64,000 nt of DNA from NCBI GenBank assembly GCA_965243185.1, contig OZ251531.1, positions 2,170,001-2,234,000 on the forward strand, read 5' to 3'. The position numbers were made by a program, and so were the translations under genes. Below, in pieces: positions 52,331 through 60,297 of this stretch. How positions within the stretch are numbered: the stretch's first letter is position 1; every line of letters starts with the position of its first letter. Under the pieces are notes generated by a model. The model ran no database searches. It worked only from the letters and a program-made list of their open reading frames with translations, and was not told the origin of the DNA. Source of the DNA: CBDBCU01 sp965243185 (GTDB lineage: Bacteria > Chloroflexota > Dehalococcoidia > Lucifugimonadales > UBA3495).

Positions 52331-52624
52331 ATGGCAGTTTCTGACCGCAATACTGACCAGTCCCCCGACAAGTTCAGCTGGAAACGCTTCCTCAGCGGGC
52401 TTTTCGGTAGCAACATCCGGGAGACCATTGCCGACATCCGGGCGATTCGCGGAAAGCGTCAAACTGCCATTGCTGCATCCGACCAAAGCGCGCATAAGCC
52501 CGATTGGAAGCACATATTCAGCGGACTTTTCGGTAGCACTATCCGGGAAACTATCGCCGACCTCCGGATTATCCGCGATGGTATTCGCCATCGCCCGCCG
52601 GAACATCCCCCGGAAGCCAAGTAA
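52331..52624 (+). CDS. Small protein with two internal repeats
   Basis: A 97-residue protein I do not recognise. It holds two near-identical units of about 30 residues: SWKRFLSGLFGSNIRETIADIRAIRG (about 17-42) and DWKHIFSGLFGSTIRETIADLRIIRD (about 56-81), sharing SGLFGSxIRETIADxRxIR. Each looks like an amphipathic helix-turn-helix. There is no signal peptide and no Cys. It has its own extended -10 promoter and AAGG before the ATG. It ends 13 bp from a convergent dehydrogenase gene. It could be a small regulator or membrane-surface peptide; this is open. Confidence 0.7.
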   Translation: MAVSDRNTDQSPDKFSWKRFLSGLFGSNIRETIADIRAIRGKRQTAIAASDQSAHKPDWKHIFSGLFGSTIRETIADLRIIRDGIRHRPPEHPPEAK

Positions 52625-52637
52625 CCGGCCGCTATTC

Positions 52638-53675
52638 CTAAGGCCGCAATATCAACTTCCCGAAAAAGTTCGCATCCTCCATTACCCGATGCGCCTCGGC
52701 CGCTACCGGCAGCGGATATACTTGATGAATTGCCGGGCGGATGATGCCCCGGTTCAGCATCGCCACAATCTGCCGCATATCCTCCTTGCTGCCCATAAAA
52801 GTGCCGTAAATCTCAATCTGCCGGGTGAACAGCAGCCCCAGATGCAGCTCTGCCCGCAGTCCGGTGGTCGCCCCGCAAATGGTGTAACGCCCGCCCGGCC
52901 GCAGGGAATTAAAGGCCGCGCTGAAAAACTCCGCCCCTACATGATCCACCAGCACATCCACTCCCGCGCCTCCGGTCAACGCCTTGACCCGCTCGGCAAT
53001 ATCCTCCTCTTTGTAGTTAATAACCTCATCCGCGCCCAACTCCCGGGCCTTGGCGGCCTTGTCCGGGCTGCTGGTAGTGGCGATAACCTGCGCCCCGACC
53101 ACATTTTTAGCCACCTGAATGGCTGCCGTGCCAACGCCGGCCGATGCCGACAGGACTAATACCGTCTCCCAAGGCTGCAACCGCGCCCGCCGCACCATCA
53201 TATTCCACACCGGCAGAAAGGTTGTCGGCACGGCCGCCGCTTCCTCGTAAGAAACCGTGTCGGCAATGCGATGGGCGTTGACCGCGGGAACGGCCACAAA
53301 CTCGGCGTAACTGCCATCGGACGCGCTGCCCATAAACCGGGACGCCGGGCACAAATCATCGCGCCCGGCCATACACCGGGGACACGCATTGCAGCTGATG
53401 CGCGGGTTGACTACCACCCGGTCGCCCACTTGCAAGGTGTCCACTCCGGACCCCACCTGTACCACATCTCCGGCGCAATCGCCGCCCAGAATCAACGGCG
53501 GCGGAAACTCCCGCCGCAATCCCCGGCCGCCGGCCCGGGTATAAAGGTCAAGGCGGTTCAGCGCCGCCGCCTGCACTTTCAACTTCACTTCCCCGGCTTG
53601 CGGCGCCGGCTCCGGCCGCTCCCCATAAATCAGCGTCTCCGGCCCGCCGTGGGCCTCAATATAAACTGCCTGCAT
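52638..53675 (-). CDS. Zinc-binding dehydrogenase / quinone oxidoreductase (MDR family)
   Basis: A 345-residue medium-chain reductase. ILGGDCAGDVVQVG (about 60-73), CNACPRCMAGRDDLC (structural zinc, about 92-106), SAGVGTAAIQVAKNV (nucleotide binding, about 168-182) and HRVMEDANFFGKLIL at the end (331-345) fit the family. The ATG at 53675 follows GGGAG at ten bases. The longer upstream reading overlaps the zinc-ribbon gene and is not used. Substrate unknown. Confidence 0.9.
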   Translation of the reverse strand: MQAVYIEAHGGPETLIYGERPEPAPQAGEVKLKVQAAALNRLDLYTRAGGRGLRREFPPPLILGGDCAGDVVQVGSGVDTLQVGDRVVVNPRISCNACPRCMAGRDDLCPASRFMGSASDGSYAEFVAVPAVNAHRIADTVSYEEAAAVPTTFLPVWNMMVRRARLQPWETVLVLSASAGVGTAAIQVAKNVVGAQVIATTSSPDKAAKARELGADEVINYKEEDIAERVKALTGGAGVDVLVDHVGAEFFSAAFNSLRPGGRYTICGATTGLRAELHLGLLFTRQIEIYGTFMGSKEDMRQIVAMLNRGIIRPAIHQVYPLPVAAEAHRVMEDANFFGKLILRP

Positions 53676-53730
53676 AAACTGCCGCTCCCCCAGTATGATG
53701 GATGATGCCCGGGTCGGAAACAATCCCCAC

Positions 53731-53943
53731 TTACAACCGCCGCCCTTCGCCGCAATCGTTGCAGAGAAAGACGATAGCCAGGGCTTCCTCGTGGCTGCCG
53801 ATACGGCCGCATTGGGGAAGATCGCTGTCCTGACTCCAAGGGCGGTGAAACTTGCCGCCGCACATTTGGCAGGCGGTCTGATTGATGCCGTCCAGCGCGC
53901 CGTTGCAGATAACGCAGGACTCCCGATCCAGCTCCTCAAGCAT
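53731..53943 (-). CDS. Small zinc-ribbon protein
   Basis: A 70-residue protein with CVIC (10-13), CQMC (25-28), a lone Cys45 and CNDC (61-64), enough for two zinc sites. The pattern is a treble-clef or zinc-ribbon like those of small RNA- or DNA-binding proteins. It lies 17 bp after the CCA-adding enzyme gene and is read with it. Not a known family that I can name. Confidence 0.6.
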   Translation of the reverse strand: MLEELDRESCVICNGALDGINQTACQMCGGKFHRPWSQDSDLPQCGRIGSHEEALAIVFLCNDCGEGRRL

Positions 53944-53960
53944 AACGCCGCCAACCCTCC

Positions 53961-55265
53961 CTACTCCATAAAATTATTTGCCGCCAGCCACCCCGCAACC
54001 CGCCGCCTTTCCCCGGCGGCATCCCAAACCCGGCCATCCTGCCACGCCGCCCGAAGTTGTGCCAGGGCGGCCCCCACCGCCGGGCCGGGCGGTACGCCCA
54101 TTGCCAGCAAATCATCCCCCCGCAATGACGGCTTGAGGTGCCGCAACTCGACCAGATAGCGGCGCAAATCCCGGCTGACCGCCGGGGAATCGGTCAACTT
54201 GGACACTACCGCCACCGCCGCCAAACTTACGCCCTCCAACAAACCGCACAACCGGGACGGGGGCAAAGCCGGGTCAGCGATAACTCCTTCCTGACGCCGC
54301 AAACTGATGATATCTCTTACTACCGCCGCCCACGCTTTGGGCATATTCAGCCGGCTAATCAGCCCTTCCCCAGCGCCGGCCGATAGGGGATAAGCCAAAG
54401 CCGCCAGCCAAGTCAATTCCCGGCAAGGGTTGCTCAAACTCGTTTCCTCGATTATCTCCGGCCCGCTTTCCGCCCACCGTTGCAGATAATCAACCCGCCC
54501 CCAGTCGGGATGAATGGCCGGCAGGATACCCAGTTCTAACGCCCGCAGCAATGGCGGCCCCGGCCGGGTTTCCGCAAACATCCGCGCCAATTCGTGCCGC
54601 AGCCGGTCACCGCTGACCGTGTTAAGACAGCCTTGGGCTACCGCAGCTCGCAGCCGGCTTTCCGTATCCCTTTCCAGCGCAAACCCCAACCGCTGCTCAT
54701 AACGCGCCGCTCGCAGCAGCCGGGTCGGGTCATCGACAAAGCTGGCGGGGTGCAGGATGCGGATGATTCCCCGGTTCAGGTCCGCAACCCAGCCGGCTGG
54801 AGCCAGTAACTGCTGGTTAGCCCCGGCCAAGGGTAGCGCCATCGCGTTGACCGAAAAGTCCCGCCGGGCCAAGTCATCGTGAATCGTACCCGGAAACACT
54901 TGCGGCAGGCTGCCCGGCCGGGGATAAACTTCCCGGCGGGCGGTGACTAAGTCCACTCGCATATTGGCGGCGGTAACGGTAGCCGTGCCAAAGCGGGAAT
55001 GAATAACCGCCCGGCCGCCCAATTCTGTCGCCAACCACCGGGCTAAGGCGGGCGTGTCTCCCTCCACCGCAAAATCTAGGTCTTGCCCCGGCCCGCCCAA
55101 GAGCAAATCCCGCACCGGCCCGCCTACCAGATAAACCGGCACGGCAACGGCCGCCGCCAGCCGCCGCAGCGCATTCAGCAGGGCAAGGCCGCCGTCATTC
55201 AAGCCAGCGGCAACCGTGTCTATTGTTATCCCGGCGGATTTGCCGTCAGCAAGCAGAGTCGTCAT
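53961..55265 (-). CDS. CCA tRNA nucleotidyltransferase / poly(A) polymerase family
   Basis: A 434-residue class II nucleotidyltransferase. VYLVGGPVRDLLLGGPGQDLDFAVEGD (about 43-69) has the GG..RD and DLDF catalytic Asp pair; RRDFSVNAMAL (about 131-141) and DDPTRLLRAARYEQRLGF (about 174-191) follow. It repairs or adds the CCA end of tRNA. ATG at 55265 is used since MTTLLADG begins just after the -10; a longer start would lie upstream of the promoter. The mRNA is likely nearly leaderless. Confidence 0.92.
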   Translation of the reverse strand: MTTLLADGKSAGITIDTVAAGLNDGGLALLNALRRLAAAVAVPVYLVGGPVRDLLLGGPGQDLDFAVEGDTPALARWLATELGGRAVIHSRFGTATVTAANMRVDLVTARREVYPRPGSLPQVFPGTIHDDLARRDFSVNAMALPLAGANQQLLAPAGWVADLNRGIIRILHPASFVDDPTRLLRAARYEQRLGFALERDTESRLRAAVAQGCLNTVSGDRLRHELARMFAETRPGPPLLRALELGILPAIHPDWGRVDYLQRWAESGPEIIEETSLSNPCRELTWLAALAYPLSAGAGEGLISRLNMPKAWAAVVRDIISLRRQEGVIADPALPPSRLCGLLEGVSLAAVAVVSKLTDSPAVSRDLRRYLVELRHLKPSLRGDDLLAMGVPPGPAVGAALAQLRAAWQDGRVWDAAGERRRVAGWLAANNFME

Positions 55266-55274
55266 TGCAGCGGC

Positions 55275-55280
55275 ATTATA
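55275..55280 (-). promoter_or_regulatory. Extended -10 promoter of the CCA-adding enzyme gene (near-leaderless)
   Basis: On the minus strand TGCTATAAT ends nine bases before the ATG at 55265, so the leader would be zero to four bases. Confidence 0.6.
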
Positions 55281-55328
55281 GCATAATGGACGATCGCTAA
55301 CTCTTGAATCCGGCTGCCCCAAAGCCGG

Positions 55329-55357
55329 TTGGCTAATTCTTGGGGATGTGCTACAAT
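55329..55357 (+). promoter_or_regulatory. Promoter of the DsbA-like selenoprotein gene
   Basis: TTGGCT (55329-55334), 17-base spacer, TACAAT (55352-55357) with TG at 55349-55350. The perfect Shine-Dalgarno TAGGAGGTGA is at 55372-55381. Confidence 0.6.
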
Positions 55358-55386
55358 GCCCCTAACTTCTGTAGGAGGTGACGCTG

Positions 55387-56040
55387 ATGACTACGCCCGA
55401 AGCCGATTTCCGAACCTACTACGACTTCCGTTGACCCTTCGTGTATAACGCCGCCATGTGGCTGGCGAAGGTGCGCGAAACCACCGGACAGGACATCACG
55501 GTCGACTGGCAGCCCTTCTCTTTGGAGCAGGTCAACAGCGACAACAAGCTGGCCGAAGGGGAGACTTCGGTCAAGTTCTGGGAACTGCCCGGGGCCTTGG
55601 ACGGCTCGGACCAGACCTTGCTTTCCCACCGGGCCGGCTTGGCGGCCAAGCGGCAGGGCAAGGAAGCCTTCGAGTCGTTCTTTATGGCCCTGCTGAAACT
55701 GCGCCATGAGGAGCGGCGCAGTCTCACCGACCCGGCGGTGATGGAGGAAGCCCTAGCCAACTCCGGCATCGACGCGGCCCGGTTCCGGGAGGATTTGGCC
55801 GACCCCGACCTGCTGCGGGAGATTGGGGAAAGCCATACTACCGCCGTCGAGGAATACGGGGCTTTTGGCGTGCCGACCTATGTTTTCCCCAACGGCAGCA
55901 CGGCCTTTGTCAAGATGCACATCCCCCCGGCGGAACAGGCGGGCGAGATTTACGAATCGCTGACCCGGGTGATTACCGACGCCCAGCACGTGGGCGAGGT
56001 CAAGCGCCCCTCGCCGCCGTGGCCGCACGGCATCATCTAG
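55387..56040 (+). CDS. DsbA-family oxidoreductase, probable selenoprotein (in-frame UGA at the active site)
   Basis: ATG at 55387, after a perfect TAGGAGGTGA, opens MTTPEADFRTYYDFR. Codon 16 is TGA (55432-55434), after which the same frame continues without a stop for 201 codons: PFVYNAAMWLAKVRE and so on. The TGA lies exactly where DsbA/FrnE-like proteins have the first Cys of the thioredoxin-fold active site (YYDFxCPxxY), so the product reads FR-Sec-PFVYN and is 217 residues. The second active-site Cys is absent (Val). GVPTYVFPNG (about 160-169) holds the cis-Pro. A hairpin right after UGA fits a bacterial SECIS. Family members in marine bacteria are known to use Sec. The alternative is a nonsense mutation, but strong start signals and a clean later frame argue against it. 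Confidence 0.85.
55435..55471 (+). promoter_or_regulatory. Candidate bacterial SECIS element
   Basis: The 37 bases after the UGA fold as a stem-loop: 55436-55440 with 55467-55471, an internal loop, 55450-55452 with 55464-55466, a bulged U at 55463, and 55453-55455 with 55460-55462 closing the loop AUGU (55456-55459). A bulged U and an apical loop containing G about 22-25 bases after UGA are the features recognised by SelB. Confidence 0.55.
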
Positions 56041-56055
56041 GCACGGACGGCAGGC

Positions 56056-57027
56056 TTGGCTTTGTCCCGCGACCGGCAGACCATTAAGGAACTGGAATCC
56101 CGGCTGGGGCTGAGTTTCCGCGACCAGGGCTTGCTGCGGCAAGCCCTGGTGCACCGCTCTTATCTTAACGAACAGGGCGGCTCCGCTCTCGATTCCTACG
56201 AGCGGATGGAGTTCCTGGGGGACGCCGTTCTGGAACTGGTGATTTCCAACGAGCTTTACCGCAGCCTGCCCCAAGAGGATGAGGGGACATTGACGAAGGG
56301 CCGGGCGGCCCTGGTTTGCCGGGAAAGCCTAGCGCAAGCCGCCCGCCGTCTGGACTTGGGCGATTATATTGCCTTGGGCCGGGGGGAACGGAGCAGCGGC
56401 GGCCCGCAACGGGATTCCATCCTCGAGGAAGTCTTTGAGGCAATGGTGGCGGCGGTCTATCTCGACCGGGGCTATGACGCCGCCCGTCAGTTCATTATGC
56501 AGGCTCTGGAGCCGGAACTGTCGGCCTACTGTAGCGGGGGACAAACTCCGGAAAACCCCAAGTCTCTGTTGCAGGAAACTCTGCAAGCCCAAGGCCGGGC
56601 TACGCCCCGCTACCAGGTATTAGCCATGGACGGCCCCGGCCATCAGCCGGTTTTTACCGTGGCGGTTACGGTGGACGGACAAACCTTGGGGAAAGGCAGC
56701 GGCGCAAAAAAAGCCGAAGCCGAGCGCGCCGCCGCCCGGGACGCTTTAGCCCAATACGGCCCGTCCCCGGATAGGCCGGCCGCCGCCCCAACTAACCGCA
56801 AAACCGCAGCCAAGGCCACGGAACACCGGGGCAATTCCGGGAAAAATCAGTCAAACCGCAGCGCAGGATTATGCTCTCCTTCTTTCGACGCAACCGGGAC
56901 GCCAATCAAGAACGCACCGCCCAAGCTACCCAACGGAGCCGTAATCAGTGGTTCGGCCGCATCCAGTCCCTTCTCCGCTCCGCTAAACTGGATGAAGCGG
57001 TTTGGGAGGAACTCGAGGAAATCCTGA
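56056..57027 (+). CDS. rnc: Ribonuclease III with long C-terminal tail
   Basis: A 323-residue double-stranded RNA endonuclease. Signature SYERMEFLGDAVLELVIS (about 47-64) and the later EEVFEAMVAAVYLD hold the metal acids; the dsRNA-binding domain is about 165-235 (NPKSLLQETLQAQG ... GSGAKKAEAERAAARDAL). About 85 further low-complexity residues follow, unusual for the family (normally about 230 in all). The last 157 bp lie inside ftsY in another frame. The start is TTG at 56056, 15 bp after the selenoprotein stop. Confidence 0.93.
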   Translation: MALSRDRQTIKELESRLGLSFRDQGLLRQALVHRSYLNEQGGSALDSYERMEFLGDAVLELVISNELYRSLPQEDEGTLTKGRAALVCRESLAQAARRLDLGDYIALGRGERSSGGPQRDSILEEVFEAMVAAVYLDRGYDAARQFIMQALEPELSAYCSGGQTPENPKSLLQETLQAQGRATPRYQVLAMDGPGHQPVFTVAVTVDGQTLGKGSGAKKAEAERAAARDALAQYGPSPDRPAAAPTNRKTAAKATEHRGNSGKNQSNRSAGLCSPSFDATGTPIKNAPPKLPNGAVISGSAASSPFSAPLNWMKRFGRNSRKS

Positions 57028-57827
57028 TTTCCGCGGATGTGGGTGTTGATACTTCCCTGCGGATTATCGCCGACCTGAAAGGCCAGGTGCAGGCTGAGCA
57101 GATTACCGATGCGGACGCTGTCTTTGCCCGCTTGAAGGAAATCCTGATTAGGGACTTGGAAGCCGGCGTGGATCCGGCGGCTTGGCTGGACGCCCCCAAT
57201 CCGGCAGCGCCTTATGTCATCCTGATGGTGGGCGTCAACGGCGTGGGCAAAACGACCAGCATCGCCAAGCTGGCCTATCACTTTCAGCAGGAGGGCAAAA
57301 AGGTTATCCTCGGCGCGGCCGACACTTTCCGGGCGGCCGCCGAGGAGCAGCTGGAAATCCTGGGCGAGCGAGCCGGGGTAGCGGTAATCAGCCATCAGCC
57401 CGGCGCCGACCCGGGGGCCGTGGCTTATGACGCTTACCATGCCGGCAAAGCCCGCGGGGCGGATGTGCTGATTGTGGATACGGCCGGCCGGCTGCATACC
57501 CGCGCCAACCTGATGGCGGAACTGCAAAAGGTGCGCCGGGTTATCAACCGGCTCGATGAAACTGCCCCCCATCAAGTTATCCTCACCCTCGACGCTACCA
57601 CCGGACTGAACGGTTTGAGCCAGGCCAAGGCTTTTCAAGAAGCGGTGGGCTGCACCGGCATTTTTCTGGCAAAGCTGGACGGCACGGCCCGCGGCGGGAT
57701 TGCCTTGGCGATTAAGCAGGAACTGCAAGTACCCATCCTGTTCATCGGCACCGGGGAGGCTCTGGACGATTTGGCGACTTTTGAACCGGGACAGTTCGTT
57801 GATGCCCTGCTGGCTCCGGTTTCCTGA
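56871..57827 (+). CDS. ftsY: Signal recognition particle receptor
   Basis: A 318-residue NG-domain GTPase that docks SRP-ribosome complexes at the membrane. It has a short basic N-terminus and no A domain. The N domain is followed by G1 GVNGVGKTTS (about 122-131), DTFRAAA (about 149-155), DTAGR (about 204-208), TKLDG-like AKLDGTARGG (near 266) and GTGE near 289. It overlaps the rnc gene by 157 bp. AGGA precedes its ATG. Confidence 0.96.
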   Translation: MLSFFRRNRDANQERTAQATQRSRNQWFGRIQSLLRSAKLDEAVWEELEEILISADVGVDTSLRIIADLKGQVQAEQITDADAVFARLKEILIRDLEAGVDPAAWLDAPNPAAPYVILMVGVNGVGKTTSIAKLAYHFQQEGKKVILGAADTFRAAAEEQLEILGERAGVAVISHQPGADPGAVAYDAYHAGKARGADVLIVDTAGRLHTRANLMAELQKVRRVINRLDETAPHQVILTLDATTGLNGLSQAKAFQEAVGCTGIFLAKLDGTARGGIALAIKQELQVPILFIGTGEALDDLATFEPGQFVDALLAPVS

Positions 57828-57885
57828 GCGGCGGCTTTTGTGCCGGGAGTTCAAGTTGGCACTAGCGCCAATGGGATAGGCTGTG

Positions 57886-60297
57886 ATGGACCTGATTGTC
57901 TGGCTGCTGCTGATTGAGGTGTTGGGCTTGCTGGCCTTTCCCCCGGCTTACCTGTTGTTGGGACGGCTGCCCGACCGGGGTTTTAGCGTGGCCAAGCCGC
58001 TGGGCTTGCTGCTCTTTGCCTTTCCCTTGTGGCTTCTGGGCTTGTCCCGCATCATTCCCAACGCTCCGGCAACCGCGCTGTTCGTATTCCTGCTGGGCGC
58101 GGCCCTGTCCGGCTGGCTGTTTTACCGAAACCGCGCTGCAATAGTGCCGTTTGTTCAATCCCAATGGCGGATTTTAGCCGTGGCCGAAGGGCTGTTCCTG
58201 CTGCTATTTCTGGTCTGGTCGCTGCTGATTTCCGACTTTCCAGCCATTAACCACACCGAAAAGCCGATGGACTTTGCCTTTATCAACGCCGTCTTGCAAA
58301 GCCCTGCCTTTCCTCCGCAAGACCCCTGGTTGGCCGGCCATTCCATCAGCTACTACTACTTCGGCCACTTTATGCTGGCGATGCCGATGCAGTTGCTGCA
58401 AATGGTCGGCTTTGCCTCCAATGTGGGCTACAACCTGGCTTGGGCTACTTCGCCCGGCTTGGTGGGAATGGCGGCCTTTGGCTTGACCGGAAACTTGATA
58501 CGCTTGGCGGGCGGCGGTCGGAGGTTTGCGGTCGGGTTCGGGTTGACCGCCCCCCTGCTGATTGTGCTAATCGGCAATCTCGAGGGGGTTTTCGAGTTTA
58601 TGCAGCTGCGCGGCTTGGGCGGCCCGGAGTTCTGGCAATGGGTGGGCATTAAGGGGTTGGAGGGCGGCGCGGCCGGTGGCTTCTTTCCGCAGGATAACTG
58701 GTGGTGGTGGCGGGCGACCCGGGTTATTGACACCGTAGTGGACGGGCAAAGCCTGGACTACACCATTACCGAGTTTTCATTTTTCAGCTTCCTCCTCGGC
58801 GACCTGCATCCTCATGTTTTGAGCTTGCCTTTCCTATTATTGACTTTGAGCTTGGGGTTGAACCTGTTTGTAACACCGGGGCCTTTGCGCTGGGGCTGGC
58901 TGCGGGAAAATCCGGTAACGGCTGGGGCGATTGCTCTGCTGCTGGGCGCGTTGGCATTCATCAACATTTGGGATTTTCCCATTTACGCCTTGCTTTTCGG
59001 CGCGTTGCTGCTGGTCAAAATCTATGGCAGCGCAATGAACGAACCTTCCCGGGTGTTCAGCCTGCGTTTCAACCGGGGCAAAGCCGCCCTGGGCCAAGCT
59101 GCCGGGAACGCCGCGCTGCTAATGACGCCCCTGCTTTTGGCAGCCGTTATCCTCTTTCTGCCTTTTTATTTGACGCTGGACAGCCAAGCCTCCGGCGTTC
59201 TGCCGGTGTTGGGGCCGGGCACCGGGCTGCTGCACTTCCTTATCGTGATTGGCTTGCCCTTTCTTATCGGGGTTTCCTTTCTGCTGCGGCAGCTGCCGGG
59301 AGTGTCGAAACCCGGGCCTAATGAAAGTCCGTCCATAGTGCTGATGCTGGCGGTGGCTTTGCTGCCGATTTTGCTGTGGCTGGGGATGGCATTGGCTTGG
59401 GGGGTGATTACCGGGGACTTGAACGCCGCTTTGGCCACGGCGGCCGGTCGGCTGGTGTTGACTTTGCCTTTGCTGGCGGTGGCCGGATTGGCCGGCTACT
59501 GCGCGCTGCAACGGGCAGCCCGGCGGCAGGAGATGGCGATGGCTTTTCCGCTGCTGCTGCTGTCCGCCGCCGCCTACCTGCTGGCTATCGCCGAGTTGTT
59601 CTATCTGGTCGATTTCTTTGGCAACCGAATGAATACTGTTTTCAAGCTTTACTATCAGGCGTGGCTGCTGCTGGGCATAGCCGGGGCTTTCGGACTTTAT
59701 TACTGGTATGCCCACCGGGCTTCCCGGAACGATTGGGCTACTGCCGGCAACTACGCTTGGCTGGTATTAGCGGCGGCGTTAGTGGCGGCGTCCCTTTACT
59801 ATCCGGTGGGGGCGGCTCTGGAGCGTACCGGCTGGTTTCAGGAACGGCACACCTTCCGGGATAACACGCTGGACGGCTTGGCATATATCCGGGATACGGA
59901 TCCGGGAGAGTACGCCGCCATCCAATGGCTGCGGGACGAGGCCGAGTATGGGCGGATGGTCGAAGCGGTGGGCGATGCCTATTCCGCTTACGGGCGGGTT
60001 TCCGCCGCTACCGGCTTGCCGACCGTTCTGGGTTGGCCGGGCCACGAACAGCAGTGGCGGGGCGGCAGTGAACTGTTCGACGGGCGGGCAGAGGAGGTAG
60101 CCCAAATTTACCAGAGCCAAGACCCGGCGGTCGTGCGCCCGTTGCTGGAAAAGTATAATATCCGCTACATCTATTTAGGCAGCCGGGAGCGGGCCAGCTA
60201 CGGCGTCAGCGCATTGCCCGATTTCGGCGGCTGGCTGCAAATCCCTTTCCAGCAGGAGGGCGTAGTCATCTACGAGCGGGTTATCGGTTTTGAGTGA
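57886..60297 (+). CDS. Chlor_Arch_YYY-type membrane protein (DUF2298)
   Basis: An 803-residue membrane protein with about 13 hydrophobic segments. The family signature region is HTEKPMDFAFINAVL ... FPPQDPWLAGHSISYYYFGHF, with YYYFGH near residue 153. The C-terminal 130 residues (after about 670) form a soluble domain. Such proteins resemble membrane glycosyltransferases of the GT-C fold. GTG at 57883 or ATG at 57886 is the start. It overlaps the next gene by 8 bp, and with the next two genes it probably builds cell-surface glycan or lipid-linked oligosaccharide. Confidence 0.92.
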   Translation: MDLIVWLLLIEVLGLLAFPPAYLLLGRLPDRGFSVAKPLGLLLFAFPLWLLGLSRIIPNAPATALFVFLLGAALSGWLFYRNRAAIVPFVQSQWRILAVAEGLFLLLFLVWSLLISDFPAINHTEKPMDFAFINAVLQSPAFPPQDPWLAGHSISYYYFGHFMLAMPMQLLQMVGFASNVGYNLAWATSPGLVGMAAFGLTGNLIRLAGGGRRFAVGFGLTAPLLIVLIGNLEGVFEFMQLRGLGGPEFWQWVGIKGLEGGAAGGFFPQDNWWWWRATRVIDTVVDGQSLDYTITEFSFFSFLLGDLHPHVLSLPFLLLTLSLGLNLFVTPGPLRWGWLRENPVTAGAIALLLGALAFINIWDFPIYALLFGALLLVKIYGSAMNEPSRVFSLRFNRGKAALGQAAGNAALLMTPLLLAAVILFLPFYLTLDSQASGVLPVLGPGTGLLHFLIVIGLPFLIGVSFLLRQLPGVSKPGPNESPSIVLMLAVALLPILLWLGMALAWGVITGDLNAALATAAGRLVLTLPLLAVAGLAGYCALQRAARRQEMAMAFPLLLLSAAAYLLAIAELFYLVDFFGNRMNTVFKLYYQAWLLLGIAGAFGLYYWYAHRASRNDWATAGNYAWLVLAAALVAASLYYPVGAALERTGWFQERHTFRDNTLDGLAYIRDTDPGEYAAIQWLRDEAEYGRMVEAVGDAYSAYGRVSAATGLPTVLGWPGHEQQWRGGSELFDGRAEEVAQIYQSQDPAVVRPLLEKYNIRYIYLGSRERASYGVSALPDFGGWLQIPFQQEGVVIYERVIGFE

